From DAOSCP01 sp035379625 (GTDB lineage Bacteria; Bacteroidota; Ignavibacteria; Ignavibacteriales; DAOSCP01), in assembly GCA_035379625.1 (NCBI GenBank), contig DAOSVM010000005.1:31265-95264 (forward strand): a DNA stretch of 64,000 nt, read 5' to 3'. Position 1 is the first letter of the stretch. Each line of letters starts with the position of its first letter. The notes beneath the pieces were generated by a model. The model did not search any database. It was not told the DNA's origin and saw only the letters and a list, made by a program, of their open reading frames with translations. The position numbers and the translations under genes were made by a program. Of the stretch, positions 44,972 through 54,414 are shown piece after piece.

Positions 44972-46942
44972 ATGAAAAAAATCCTTTTTTTATTTTTTCT
45001 ATCTTTAATAATTGCAGCGCAAGAAAATAACTTTAATGATTTAATGAATTATTCGCTTGAAGAGCTATTAAATATGGATGTTACAGTTGCAACGAAATCT
45101 TCTTTAACTCCAAGGGAAACACCTGGTATTATAAGTGTTATTACTCAAGAAGATATTAAAAAATCAGGTGCTAATGATTTGGTAGAAATATTAAGATTAG
45201 TTCCCGGTTTTGAATATGGAGCTGATGTTGAAGGAGCTTTTAGTATTGGTATAAGAGGTAATTGGGCACACGAAGGAAAAATATCTTTGTATATAGATGG
45301 TTTTGAGGTTAATGAATTAAATTATTCAAATCTTGTAATTAATGATAGAATTTTATTAGAAAATATTGAGAAAATTGAAATTATCCGTGGCCCTGGCTCA
45401 GCAATTTATGGGGGAAACTCCGAATTAGGTGTAATAAATATTGTTACCAAAAGTGGAAAATCATTAAATGGCGGCTTCCTAAAAACATATTTATCTGCAG
45501 GTGATAAAGGATTTTATAATAGAAATGTTCAATTTTCTGTTGGTAGCGCATTAGGTGAAAGCGAAGTAGCACTTCATACCGCTATTGGAAAATCAATTCA
45601 ATCTGATAAAGATTATACAGATTTTTATGGTGTAAAATATAATATGAGAAAAAATTCAAATATTTATCCTTTATATTTAAATTTCAACTATAAATACAAA
45701 GATTTTAGCTTTAGATATATTTGGGATAAATTATTGCTTGAACAAAAAGATCAAGTTATTGATGCTATTCCGTCAAATATAAAACCAACACCAACGGATT
45801 TTAATTATAGTTATATTGAAATGAAATATGATTGGAATTTGGTTGATAATTTTAAGCTTACTCCAAGATTTTACTATAAAAAGCATAATGCCTGGGCTGT
45901 TTCTGATGCATATGTTTCTGAAACAGGTTTACCTGATAGTGTTTACTATAGCAAATATTTCAATTCTGATTTTACATCTGAAAGGTATGCCGCAACACTT
46001 TTAGCTAATTATGATTATAGCAAAGAATTAAATATTTTATTTGGAGCTGAAGAGCTTTGGGATAGAGGTACTTCCAATAATCATAAAAGTCTTTTCCAAA
46101 CACAAGAAAAATACAGAGTTAAATATGATCAATACGCTATTTATACACAACTGCTTTATAAACATAGTATAGCAAATTTAACATTAGGTTTAAGATATGA
46201 TAAACACAGTGAAGGTTGGAGTTCATTTATACCAAGATTTGCTATAACAAAAGTTATTGATGATTTTCATTTTAAATTATTGTATTCAAATGCGTTTCGT
46301 AGCCCAGGTATAAGAAATATTGATTTACAATTAACAAAATTAGATCCTGAAAAAACAACGGTTATAGAAACAGAATTAGGCTATGTATTAAATAAAAATA
46401 TGATTTTTACAATTAATTTATTTGATATAAAAATAAAAGATCCAATTATTTATGTGGTAACATCTAATGGTGAAGGATATAAGAATTTAACTAAAATGGG
46501 AACACAAGGTGTAGAATTTCAGTATTTGTATAAAGAAAAATTTGGTAAATTTGAGTTAAATTATTCATATTATAAAAATAATAAAAATGAAGTTGCAGAT
46601 TATGTTGTTCCAACAAACAAAGATGTTAATTTGGCTTTTCCACAACATAAAGTTAATTTGATTACTTCATATAATATATCAAATAATTTATCGATAAATG
46701 CAAATATGACATATTTGAGTGATAGGTATAAATTTACTCCTGGAGGTTACGAAAAAGAAAAATCGTTAGTATTACTAAATGCAAACGTATTATACGTGAA
46801 TTTCAACAATTTGGATATTCAATTAGGAATAAAAAATATTTTAGATGCGGATTATAATTATATACAAGCATACAATGCAAAACATATGCCACTACCATCG
46901 AAAGGGAGAGAATATTTTTTAAGTGTTGTATATAACTTTTAA
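44972..46942 (+). CDS. TonB-dependent outer membrane receptor
   Basis: A 656-residue receptor. Signal peptide (ending IIAAQE), then a TonB-box-like region and plug (TPRETPGIISVITQEDIKKSGAND, VEIIRGPGSAIYGGNSELGVINIV) up to about residue 170, followed by a 22-strand barrel ending REYFLSVVYNF. It carries SLEELLNMDVTVATKS, typical of receptors of the colicin-I/BtuB-like subgroup. The substrate (siderophore, cobalamin, metal or sugar) cannot be read. GAGGTA precedes the ATG. The terminator is shared with convergent cysK. Confidence 0.92.
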   Translation: MKKILFLFFLSLIIAAQENNFNDLMNYSLEELLNMDVTVATKSSLTPRETPGIISVITQEDIKKSGANDLVEILRLVPGFEYGADVEGAFSIGIRGNWAHEGKISLYIDGFEVNELNYSNLVINDRILLENIEKIEIIRGPGSAIYGGNSELGVINIVTKSGKSLNGGFLKTYLSAGDKGFYNRNVQFSVGSALGESEVALHTAIGKSIQSDKDYTDFYGVKYNMRKNSNIYPLYLNFNYKYKDFSFRYIWDKLLLEQKDQVIDAIPSNIKPTPTDFNYSYIEMKYDWNLVDNFKLTPRFYYKKHNAWAVSDAYVSETGLPDSVYYSKYFNSDFTSERYAATLLANYDYSKELNILFGAEELWDRGTSNNHKSLFQTQEKYRVKYDQYAIYTQLLYKHSIANLTLGLRYDKHSEGWSSFIPRFAITKVIDDFHFKLLYSNAFRSPGIRNIDLQLTKLDPEKTTVIETELGYVLNKNMIFTINLFDIKIKDPIIYVVTSNGEGYKNLTKMGTQGVEFQYLYKEKFGKFELNYSYYKNNKNEVADYVVPTNKDVNLAFPQHKVNLITSYNISNNLSINANMTYLSDRYKFTPGGYEKEKSLVLLNANVLYVNFNNLDIQLGIKNILDADYNYIQAYNAKHMPLPSKGREYFLSVVYNF

Positions 46943-46944
46943 AT

Positions 46945-46973
46945 AAAAAGCTCTCTTTTACAGAGAGCTTTTT
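46945..46973. terminator. Bidirectional terminator between the TonB receptor and cysK
   Basis: AAAAAGCTCTCT-TTTAC-AGAGAGCTTTTT is a perfect inverted repeat with A and T tracts on both sides. Confidence 0.92.
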
Positions 46974-46979
46974 CTATAT

Positions 46980-47900
46980 TTATACGTTTTCAAAAAGTTC
47001 TTCGTTGGAAATGTATCTTTCGCCAGTGTCGTAATTAAAAGTTAAAATAGTTGAGTTTTCTGGAATTTCTGGAAGTTTTTTAGCAACTGCTGCTAAAGAT
47101 GCACCAGTGGAAATACCGACCAATATTCCTTCAGTTTTTGCTATTTTTTTCATATACTCAAAAGCTTCATCTTTGCTAACTTGAATTATACCGTCCAATA
47201 AATCTGTTTTTAAAATTTTAGGTACAAATCCTGCACCAATACCTTGAATAGGATGAGGACCTGGTTGGCCGCCGCTTAAAACAGGAGAAAGTTCAGGCTC
47301 AACCGCAAAAGCTTTCATATTAGGGAATTTTTCTTTAACTACTTTTGCAACACCTGTAATATGCCCACCGGTTCCAACGCCCGTTATTAAATAATCAATT
47401 CCGTTAGGGAAATCGCGCAAAACTTCTTGTGCAGTAGTTTCAATATGAATCTTTACATTTGCTTCGTTTTCAAATTGTTGTGGAATCCAGGAATTTTTAA
47501 TTTCTTGGTGTAACTCACTTGCTTTTTCGATTGCTCCTTTCATTCCCTTTTCTCTTGGTGTTAAAACTAATTCGGCACCGTAGGCTTTCATAATTTTTCG
47601 TCTTTCAATAGACATCGATTCTGGCATTGTTAAAATTAATTTATAACCTTTTACAGCTGCAACCATTGCAAGACCAATTCCTGTATTGCCAGATGTTGGT
47701 TCAATAATAACAGTATCTTTATTTATTAAACCTTTTTGCTCGGCATCGTTTATCATTGCAAGGGCTATTCTATCTTTGATGCTTCCGCCTGGATTTTGTT
47801 TTTCCAACTTTATAAAAATATTATGGTTTGTATTATAAAGTTTATTTATTTTAACAATTGGGGTATTACCAATAACTTCTAATATATTATTGAATGGCAT
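46980..47900 (-). CDS. cysK: Cysteine synthase A (O-acetylserine sulfhydrylase)
   Basis: A 306-residue fold-type II PLP enzyme. The PLP lysine is Lys42 in PGGSIKDRIALAM. EPTSGNTGIGLA and TGVGTGGHITGV bind substrate and phosphate. It makes cysteine from O-acetylserine and sulfide. It follows cysE on the same strand, with 155 bases between them, so both steps of cysteine synthesis are side by side. AGGAGAAG precedes the ATG. Confidence 0.96.
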   Translation of the reverse strand: MPFNNILEVIGNTPIVKINKLYNTNHNIFIKLEKQNPGGSIKDRIALAMINDAEQKGLINKDTVIIEPTSGNTGIGLAMVAAVKGYKLILTMPESMSIERRKIMKAYGAELVLTPREKGMKGAIEKASELHQEIKNSWIPQQFENEANVKIHIETTAQEVLRDFPNGIDYLITGVGTGGHITGVAKVVKEKFPNMKAFAVEPELSPVLSGGQPGPHPIQGIGAGFVPKILKTDLLDGIIQVSKDEAFEYMKKIAKTEGILVGISTGASLAAVAKKLPEIPENSTILTFNYDTGERYISNEELFENV

Positions 47901-48055
47901 AATCGCTTCTCCTTATATTTTTAATTTTTAATTGTAAGAAAATAAAAAAAGGTGTGACTTAGATATATTTATTTTATTTTGCCCCCAAGGGGCAGCAGAT
48001 ATCGATGTAATGATAAATAGGACGTGAATTGTGTATGTAAATATAGTAAATCATA

Positions 48056-48880
48056 TTAAATCACATAGTTTATAATATTATCATCATCTTTTTGATTGCG
48101 AACTTTTACATTACTTTTATGATAAACAACCGAAAAAGGTGGAACGCTTTCAATGAGCCAAACATTACCGCCAATAATGCTATTATTACCAATAACAGTA
48201 TCTCCGCCCAAAATAGTTGCACCAGAATATATGATAACATTATCTTCAATAGTTGGGTGCCTTTTGCTTTTGTTGGTAGTTTTTTCAACACTTAACGCAC
48301 CTAATGTAACACCTTGGTAAAGTTTAACATTATCTCCAATTACTGTAGTTTCACCAATAACAATACCAGTGCCGTGGTCAATACAGAAACGTTTACCAAT
48401 TTTTGCACCAGGATGAATATCTATTCCCGTCAATTGATGCGCATACTCGGTTAACAATCTTGGAAAAATAGGAACATTTAATTCATAAAAAACATTAGCA
48501 ACGCGATAAATGGAAATAGCTAAAAATCCGGGATAAGTTATTATAACTTCATCAACATTTTCAGCGGCTGGATCACCACGCTCTATTGCATCCGCATCTT
48601 GCAGCAGTGATAAATAAATTTCTTCTAATCTATTAAAAAATATATCCGCAATAGCAGTAATTTCCTTCTCATCAACAATATGACGTAATATTTTTATTAA
48701 ATCAATTCTTAATTTAAGCTTTTCAACAGTGATTTCTTCCAATGAGCTATATCTCTTTTGGCTAAAATGCGGGAACAATAGCCCCAACAAATTCTCTATA
48801 AAAAGCTGTGTGTCCTTTCTAAAAGATAATTCCAATGAACTTTTTTGCCTAAAATCGTATATTAAATTTTCTAAAGCCAT
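48056..48880 (-). CDS. cysE: Serine O-acetyltransferase
   Basis: A 274-residue enzyme. The N-terminal helical domain (about 1-150) is followed by left-handed beta-helix hexapeptide repeats with IDIHPGAKIGKRFCIDHGTGIVIG, of which the His-Asp pair and the following GETTVIGDNVKLYQGVTLGA line the active site. It makes O-acetylserine for CysK. The start ATG overlaps the last base of the manA stop codon (ATGA-type arrangement), so the two genes are translationally linked. Confidence 0.94.
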   Translation of the reverse strand: MALENLIYDFRQKSSLELSFRKDTQLFIENLLGLLFPHFSQKRYSSLEEITVEKLKLRIDLIKILRHIVDEKEITAIADIFFNRLEEIYLSLLQDADAIERGDPAAENVDEVIITYPGFLAISIYRVANVFYELNVPIFPRLLTEYAHQLTGIDIHPGAKIGKRFCIDHGTGIVIGETTVIGDNVKLYQGVTLGALSVEKTTNKSKRHPTIEDNVIIYSGATILGGDTVIGNNSIIGGNVWLIESVPPFSVVYHKSNVKVRNQKDDDNIINYVI

Positions 48881-50106
48881 TAGTTATAACTCACTAAAAA
48901 AATTTGCAAATCAGTAGTTGGGATAAACTTCAAATCGTTATTTACTCCAATTAAATACGCTTCACCTTTATTAACAATAATTTCTTCGTTAAAGTTTCTA
49001 AGAGCAAAACTATTACCAATATTTAATAAAATATAAAATTTATCATATGAATTAAATTCTACCTGACTTTTCGAAAAAACTCGCCGAATGTTAAATTCAA
49101 TATTAAAAGCATTTTTTGAGTTTTCTATTTGGCTCGGACGGTGTAAGCTTGATGGCCGCTGTAACTGACTTTTAGCACCAAAACCTTCTGTTATATAGTC
49201 GAAAACTTCACTAACAGGTTTAATCAATAAAAGATCATCAGTTACTTTGAAAATTTTTATAAGAGTTGCAATATCCTTGAACTTAGGAGTTAAACCAATT
49301 CTTACAACATTATCAGAATTAGCCATACATTCGACAATATTTCCAGTTAAGTAAGCGTGCGGAATTCCAGCTTCCAAAAATACAGCTTCACCTTCTTTTA
49401 ACTCAACAAAATTCAATAAATAAAGGCACAATAAACCAACATCATATTTTCCATACTTTTCATAACAAAATTTATAATAATTAGATAATTTATCATTTTC
49501 TGACTTGATTTTATTATAAATAAAATCGGTTAATTTAGCATACTCAGGATTATTTTGAGAATTACTAACATAAGCTTTAAATATATCGCTTGGTGAATGA
49601 CTTTCAACATTAATAAAATGATTTAAATAAGTTTTAATTTCTGGAAAAATAACAAAAAGTTCATTCAACTTTTCAATGGATTTTAAACCAACCAAAGCTT
49701 CCAATTTATCTATTGCTATTGCAATTTCAGGTTTATGGTTGTCATCAGGATAATTATTAGGATCTTTCAAATGTAATACCGCAGCTTGTTGCTTATTCGG
49801 ATGAGCCTGAATTGAAAGCGGTTGCTCAATCGATAATACTTTTAAAAGAAATGGAAGTTTAATATATTTTTCATAAAACTTTGTACCAATTATATCTTTT
49901 TCTTTTTCAATAAAATCAGATAATAAAATAGTTTCATTTTTATAAATTATTTTTGAAGGTAAAGATGGATGAACACCTAACCAATACTCAGCATATGGTT
50001 TATTTGGTTCTGTTTTAATATTTAAAAGTTTTGGGATATAAGCATTTTCGTTTCGTGTTCCCCAATCATAATGTTGTATATTTCCAGTAAGCTTAAAAAC
50101 ATTCAT
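48880..50106 (-). CDS. manA: Class I mannose-6-phosphate isomerase
   Basis: A 408-residue cupin phosphomannose isomerase that interconverts fructose-6-phosphate and mannose-6-phosphate. The metal site is visible in SIQAHPNKQQA and EAGIPHAYLTG. Around residues 312-332 (AKSQLQRPSSLHRPSQIENS) it has a proline/serine-rich stretch. Its codons are the left-end repeat of the element family (49131-49150), so this surface loop looks like an in-frame repeat insertion; active-site residues are unaffected. It is followed by cysE with a one-base overlap. Confidence 0.93.
   Translation of the reverse strand: MNVFKLTGNIQHYDWGTRNENAYIPKLLNIKTEPNKPYAEYWLGVHPSLPSKIIYKNETILLSDFIEKEKDIIGTKFYEKYIKLPFLLKVLSIEQPLSIQAHPNKQQAAVLHLKDPNNYPDDNHKPEIAIAIDKLEALVGLKSIEKLNELFVIFPEIKTYLNHFINVESHSPSDIFKAYVSNSQNNPEYAKLTDFIYNKIKSENDKLSNYYKFCYEKYGKYDVGLLCLYLLNFVELKEGEAVFLEAGIPHAYLTGNIVECMANSDNVVRIGLTPKFKDIATLIKIFKVTDDLLLIKPVSEVFDYITEGFGAKSQLQRPSSLHRPSQIENSKNAFNIEFNIRRVFSKSQVEFNSYDKFYILLNIGNSFALRNFNEEIIVNKGEAYLIGVNNDLKFIPTTDLQIFLVSYN
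49131..49150. repeat. Element-end repeat inside manA
   Basis: GGCTCGGACGGTGTAAGCTT matches the left end of elements B and C at 18 of 19 positions from GCTC onward. It lies inside the manA reading frame, with no second end in sight within the gene. Confidence 0.75.
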
Positions 50107-50228
50107 AAATTAGAACTCATAGCAATATTTTTTATTTGAATATAATAAAAAAAATGTTAATTTAAAAATTTGTTTTGATTAAATTATTGTTATTTTTACA
50201 AGCCCAAATAAAAAATAGGAAGCAAAAA

Positions 50229-50876
50229 ATGAAAAAAATGTTAATTATTGTGCTTGTTATTAGCATAAGTTATTGCTTTGCACAACCAAAAGCAAATTTA
50301 TCACAAGTAAAAGAAGAAATTGTTAGTTATTACGAAACTGGAAAAATTGAAAAAGAATATGAGAAAGCTATACAAAAAATGAAAAAACAATTAGATTTAC
50401 AAATTAAAAATTCAAAAGGTAAAAATAATGTAGCAGTTGTTTTTGATATCGATGAAACGATATTATCCAATTATCCACATATGAAAATGTTAGATTTCGG
50501 TTATATACCAGAATTATGGGATAAATGGGTTGACGAAGCAAAGGCACCTGTCATCAAACCAACAAAAAAATTATATGATTATTTGGAAAATAAAAATATT
50601 AAAATTATTTTTATAACTGGGCGATATGCAGATCAATATGAAAAGACAAAGAAAAATTTAAATGATTTAGGAATAAAAAATTTTGATACAATCATTACAA
50701 AATCAAGAAATGGAAATAATACAACAACAGGTAAATATAAAGAACAAAAAAGAGAAGAATTAGTAAAAAAAGGATATCAAATTATAGCTTGTGTGGGTGA
50801 TCAATGGAGTGATATGGAAGGAAAAAATACAGGAATTAAAATAAAATTGCCAAATTATATTTATATAATAAAATAA
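50229..50876 (+). CDS. HAD-type acid phosphatase, class B / lipoprotein e(P4)-like
   Basis: About 215 residues. Signal peptide MKKMLIIVLVISISYCFAQ and the HAD motifs: motif I VVFDIDETILSNYP (DxDE), motif II IIFITGR, and later CVGDQWSDMEG. The DxDET start and export signal fit the e(P4)/class B acid phosphatases, which release phosphate and nucleosides from nucleotides outside the cytoplasm. ATG 50229 is chosen over 50175 because it gives a regular signal peptide and AGGAAG seven bases upstream. It precedes the nucleoside salvage genes, which fits provision of free nucleosides. Confidence 0.88.
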   Translation: MKKMLIIVLVISISYCFAQPKANLSQVKEEIVSYYETGKIEKEYEKAIQKMKKQLDLQIKNSKGKNNVAVVFDIDETILSNYPHMKMLDFGYIPELWDKWVDEAKAPVIKPTKKLYDYLENKNIKIIFITGRYADQYEKTKKNLNDLGIKNFDTIITKSRNGNNTTTGKYKEQKREELVKKGYQIIACVGDQWSDMEGKNTGIKIKLPNYIYIIK

Positions 50877-50889
50877 AAAGGGATTTAAA

Positions 50890-52029
50890 ATGAACAGATC
50901 CAAAGTTAGCCATATTGGAGAATCAATATTTCCGATGATGACAAGGCTCTGTAATGAACATAATGCAATTAATCTTTCACAAGGTTTTCCAGATTTTCCT
51001 ATAGATTCAGAATTAAAAGAATTAGTTGCCAAATATGTAAATGAAGATAAAAATCAATATGCGCCAGCTGATGGAGTTGTTCATTTCCGTGAAGTTTTAG
51101 CAAAAAAATATGAAGATTGTCATAATGTAAAAGTTGATCCTATTGCTGAAATTACTGTTCATACTGGTGCAGCAGAAGGATTATTTAATTCAATAGCAGC
51201 AATAATCGATGAAGGTGACGAAGCAATTATTTTTGAGCCTGCTTATGATTCTTATGCCCCAGTAATTGAATACTTCAAAGGAAAAGTTGTTCCAATTAAA
51301 CTTGAACTCCCTAATTTTTCAATTAATTGGAATAAAGTAAAAGATAGTATAACTGAAAAAACAAGGTTAATAATAATAAATTCTCCACATAATCCTACCG
51401 GTACTTTATTAGAAGATATTGATTTTAAAAATTTAATAGAAATTACAAAAAATAAGGATATTTATATAATATCTGATGAAGTTTATGAACATATAATTTT
51501 TGATGGTAAAAAACATATTACAATTTTACAATATCCTGAATTAAGAGAAAAATCTATTGCAGTTTTTTCATTAGGTAAAACCTTGCATACAACAGGTTGG
51601 AGATTAGGATATACAATAGCGGCAAAAGAAATTACAGAAGATATAAGAAAATATCACCAATTCAATAGTTATACTTGTATAACACCAATACAATGGGCAG
51701 CTGCAGATTATTTATCGAATAAAGAAAATTATCTTTATTTAAGTGAATTTTTCGAAAAAAAACGAGATAATTTTTACAATCTCCTAAAACAAACAAAACT
51801 TGAAGTTTTTCCATCTTATGGCTCTTATTTTATGATAGCTTCCTATAAACATCTTTCAGATATGGATGATTTATCTTTTGCAACTCATTTAATTAAAGAA
51901 TATGGCGTTGGAACAATTCCAATTTCATTTTTCTACAAAGATAGAACAGATAATAAAATTATTCGCTTTTGCTTTGCTAAAAAAGATGAAATTTTATATG
52001 AAGCTGCAAATAGATTAATGAAACTGTAA
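50890..52029 (+). CDS. Class I/II PLP aminotransferase, methionine/kynurenine aminotransferase-like
   Basis: A 379-residue fold-type I aminotransferase. INLSQGFPDFP, HTGAAEGLFNSIAA, INSPHNPTGTLL and the PLP lysine in FSLGKTLHTTGWRLGY are all present. The sequence class is the YbdL/kynurenine aminotransferase group, which prefers methionine or aromatic amino acids. A role in methionine salvage would suit the operon, but this is inference. AAAGGG lies before the ATG and the gap to the phosphatase gene is 13 bases. Confidence 0.88.
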   Translation: MNRSKVSHIGESIFPMMTRLCNEHNAINLSQGFPDFPIDSELKELVAKYVNEDKNQYAPADGVVHFREVLAKKYEDCHNVKVDPIAEITVHTGAAEGLFNSIAAIIDEGDEAIIFEPAYDSYAPVIEYFKGKVVPIKLELPNFSINWNKVKDSITEKTRLIIINSPHNPTGTLLEDIDFKNLIEITKNKDIYIISDEVYEHIIFDGKKHITILQYPELREKSIAVFSLGKTLHTTGWRLGYTIAAKEITEDIRKYHQFNSYTCITPIQWAAADYLSNKENYLYLSEFFEKKRDNFYNLLKQTKLEVFPSYGSYFMIASYKHLSDMDDLSFATHLIKEYGVGTIPISFFYKDRTDNKIIRFCFAKKDEILYEAANRLMKL

Positions 52030-52059
52030 AAAAAATACATTAAATTTAGTGAGGGTAGA

Positions 52060-52464
52060 ATGACTAATGAAGAATTAGCCAAATTGGCTATTGAAGCAAA
52101 ACAAAATGCTTATCCACCTTATTCAAAATTCCATGTTGGTGCAGCATTACTAACAAAAGATGGAAAAGTTTATAAAGGTTGCAACGTAGAAATTTCATCT
52201 TATGGTTTAACTATGTGTGCTGAAAGAACAGCAGCTTTTAAAGCTTATTCTGAAGGGGAAAGAGAATTTACAGCAATTGCTATTTCAAGCGATTACGAAG
52301 GCTTTACTCCACCTTGTGGTGCTTGTCGTCAAGTATTATGGGATTTATGTGGCGATATAGATTTTATTATGGTTAATCATAAAAATGAGCTAAAAGTAAT
52401 GAAAATGTCAGAACTTATGCCATTTTCATTCGGTTCAGATATGCTAAACGAGGAGGAAAAATAA
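52060..52464 (+). CDS. cdd: Cytidine deaminase
   Basis: A 134-residue tetrameric-type enzyme. Zinc site MCAERTAAFKA (CAE) and PPCGACRQVLWDL (PCxxC), with NVEISSYG for ribose binding. It converts cytidine and deoxycytidine to uridine and deoxyuridine. The stop codon shares a base with the ATG of tdk, so both are coupled in the salvage operon. Confidence 0.96.
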   Translation: MTNEELAKLAIEAKQNAYPPYSKFHVGAALLTKDGKVYKGCNVEISSYGLTMCAERTAAFKAYSEGEREFTAIAISSDYEGFTPPCGACRQVLWDLCGDIDFIMVNHKNELKVMKMSELMPFSFGSDMLNEEEK

Positions 52465-53033
52465 TGATTACTTCTCCTCATTTACAACCCATTGGAACAG
52501 GCTGGGTTGAAGTTATTACAGGTTGTATGTTCAGCGGAAAAACCGAAGAGTTAATCAGAAGATTAAAAAGAGCTAAAATTGCAAAACAAGATGTTATTGT
52601 TTTCAAACCAGAAATTGATAATAGATATTCTGAAACAGAAATCGTTTCTCATAACGAAACTTCATTACCTTCTATAGTAGTTTCAAGCGCAAAAGAAATT
52701 TATGAAAAATCAAAAGATGCTCAAGTTGTTGGTGTAGATGAAGCGCAATTTTTTTCAAATGATTTAGTTGATGTAGTAAATAAATTAGCTAACGAAGGGA
52801 AAAGAGTAATTGTCGCTGGCCTTGATATGGATTATAAGGGAGTGCCCTTTGAACCAATGCCACAACTTATGGCAATTGCTGAATATGTTACAAAAACTCT
52901 TGCAATTTGTGTTGTTTGCGGTAATCCTGCTGATAGAACTCAAAGAAATGTAAAATCTAACGAAAAAGTACTTGTTGGAGCTTCCGGAATGTATGAAGCT
53001 CGTTGTAGAAAATGTCATACAGTAATTGAATAA
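52464..53033 (+). CDS. tdk: Thymidine kinase
   Basis: A 189-residue type II thymidine kinase. P-loop GCMFSGKTEELIRRL, VGVDEAQFF for the catalytic Glu, and a C-terminal zinc lasso with CVVCGNPADRTQR and ARCRKCH. It phosphorylates thymidine and deoxyuridine using ATP. AGGAGG lies upstream within cdd. Eleven bases separate it from the transporter gene. Confidence 0.96.
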   Translation: MITSPHLQPIGTGWVEVITGCMFSGKTEELIRRLKRAKIAKQDVIVFKPEIDNRYSETEIVSHNETSLPSIVVSSAKEIYEKSKDAQVVGVDEAQFFSNDLVDVVNKLANEGKRVIVAGLDMDYKGVPFEPMPQLMAIAEYVTKTLAICVVCGNPADRTQRNVKSNEKVLVGASGMYEARCRKCHTVIE

Positions 53034-53044
53034 TTGGAGTTTAA

Positions 53045-54391
53045 ATGGAATTATTATTAAAATATTTAAATGGTTTGTTTGGAGTTTTATTCCTAATTGC
53101 TTTAGCTTTGTTATTTTCTAACAACCGAAAAAGAGTTAATTGGATTATGATTTTAAAAGCATTAGGATTGCAAATTTTATTTGCTATTTTGATTAACAAA
53201 GGTGAAGATTTAGGAAAATTATTTGCTCCACTCGGGTGGTTCAAAAAGGGAATTGAAGGAATTGGCTATGGTGTTGTTATGTTATTACACTATTCAGAAG
53301 AAGGAGCTAAATTTGTTTTTGGAAGCTTAGCGGTTAGTAATGCACCAACTGGATTTTTATTTGCATTCCAAGTTTTGCCTGCCGTAATATTTTTTGCAGC
53401 TCTAATGTCAATATTATATTATCTTGGAATTATGCAAAGAGTGGTTCAAGCAATGGCTTGGGTTTTCTCTAAAATATTAGGAACAAGTGGTGCCGAATCT
53501 CTTTCTTGTAGCGGTAGTGTTTTTGTTGGCCAATCGGAAGCTCCTTTATTGATTAGACCTTTCATACCAAAATTAACCAAAAGTGAACTTTTGACAATTA
53601 TGGTTGGCGGTATGGCTACAATTGCTGGAAGTGTAATGGCAGCTTATATTCAATTTTTAGGAAGTGCTTACGCAAAAGCTATGAATTTACCACTTGAAAC
53701 TGCAAATGTTAAATTCGCAACTTACTTGCTGGGCGCTAGTATTATGGCTGTTCCTGCTGGCCTTATGTTCTCAAAAATTTTATATCCTGAAACTGAAGAG
53801 CCAGTAACAAAAGATACAGTAAAAATTGAAATTGAAAGGCACGGAGCTAATGTAATTGAAGCTGCAGCTGTTGGCGTTAACGATGGTATAAAAATTGCCG
53901 TTGCTATTGCCGGTATGCTTATTGCATTTTTGGCTCTTATCGCTATGTTAAATTCAATTCTTTGGAATGTAGGTAATTTTACTGGATTAAATGCCATTAC
54001 TCAATCCTATTTTCATAAACCATTGAGTTTTGAATTACTAATTGGCTTAGTTTTACAATTTGTTGGTATGGCTATTGGTATTCCTTGGCAAGATGCATTA
54101 AATTTTGGTAGCTTATATGGAACAAAAGTTGTATTAAATGAATTTGTCGCATATAGCAATTTGATGAATTTAATAAGCAATAAAATAATATTAAACGATA
54201 AAACAATTTTAATGGCAACATACGCTCTTTGCGGTTTTGCTAATTTTTCTTCGATTGCTATTCAAATGGGGTGCATTGGTCAACTTGCACCTGAAAGAAG
54301 AAGTGAAATTGCAAAATTCGGTTTAAAAGCAGTTTTAGGTGGTTCTTTAGCAACTTTATTGACTGCTACAGTTGTTGGTATGTTATTTTAA
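53045..54391 (+). CDS. Concentrative nucleoside transporter (CNT/NupC family)
   Basis: A 448-residue inner membrane protein with the family layout: N-terminal helices (LNGLFGVLFLIALALLFS), GFLFAFQVLPAVIFFAALMS, SVFVGQSEAPLLIRPFI and AYALCGFANFSSIAIQMGCIG-like core motifs. It imports nucleosides with sodium or protons. Placement between tdk and pnp fits uptake of the substrates for this salvage operon. Confidence 0.94.
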   Translation: MELLLKYLNGLFGVLFLIALALLFSNNRKRVNWIMILKALGLQILFAILINKGEDLGKLFAPLGWFKKGIEGIGYGVVMLLHYSEEGAKFVFGSLAVSNAPTGFLFAFQVLPAVIFFAALMSILYYLGIMQRVVQAMAWVFSKILGTSGAESLSCSGSVFVGQSEAPLLIRPFIPKLTKSELLTIMVGGMATIAGSVMAAYIQFLGSAYAKAMNLPLETANVKFATYLLGASIMAVPAGLMFSKILYPETEEPVTKDTVKIEIERHGANVIEAAAVGVNDGIKIAVAIAGMLIAFLALIAMLNSILWNVGNFTGLNAITQSYFHKPLSFELLIGLVLQFVGMAIGIPWQDALNFGSLYGTKVVLNEFVAYSNLMNLISNKIILNDKTILMATYALCGFANFSSIAIQMGCIGQLAPERRSEIAKFGLKAVLGGSLATLLTATVVGMLF

Positions 54392-54414
54392 TAATCTAAT
54401 TATGGAGTTATTAT

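Noticed and set aside
47980..47997. GCCCCCAAGGGGC hairpin between cysE and cysK as a terminator
   Set aside because: On the minus strand it is followed by A-rich sequence, not a T tract; it may be a weak attenuator or chance.
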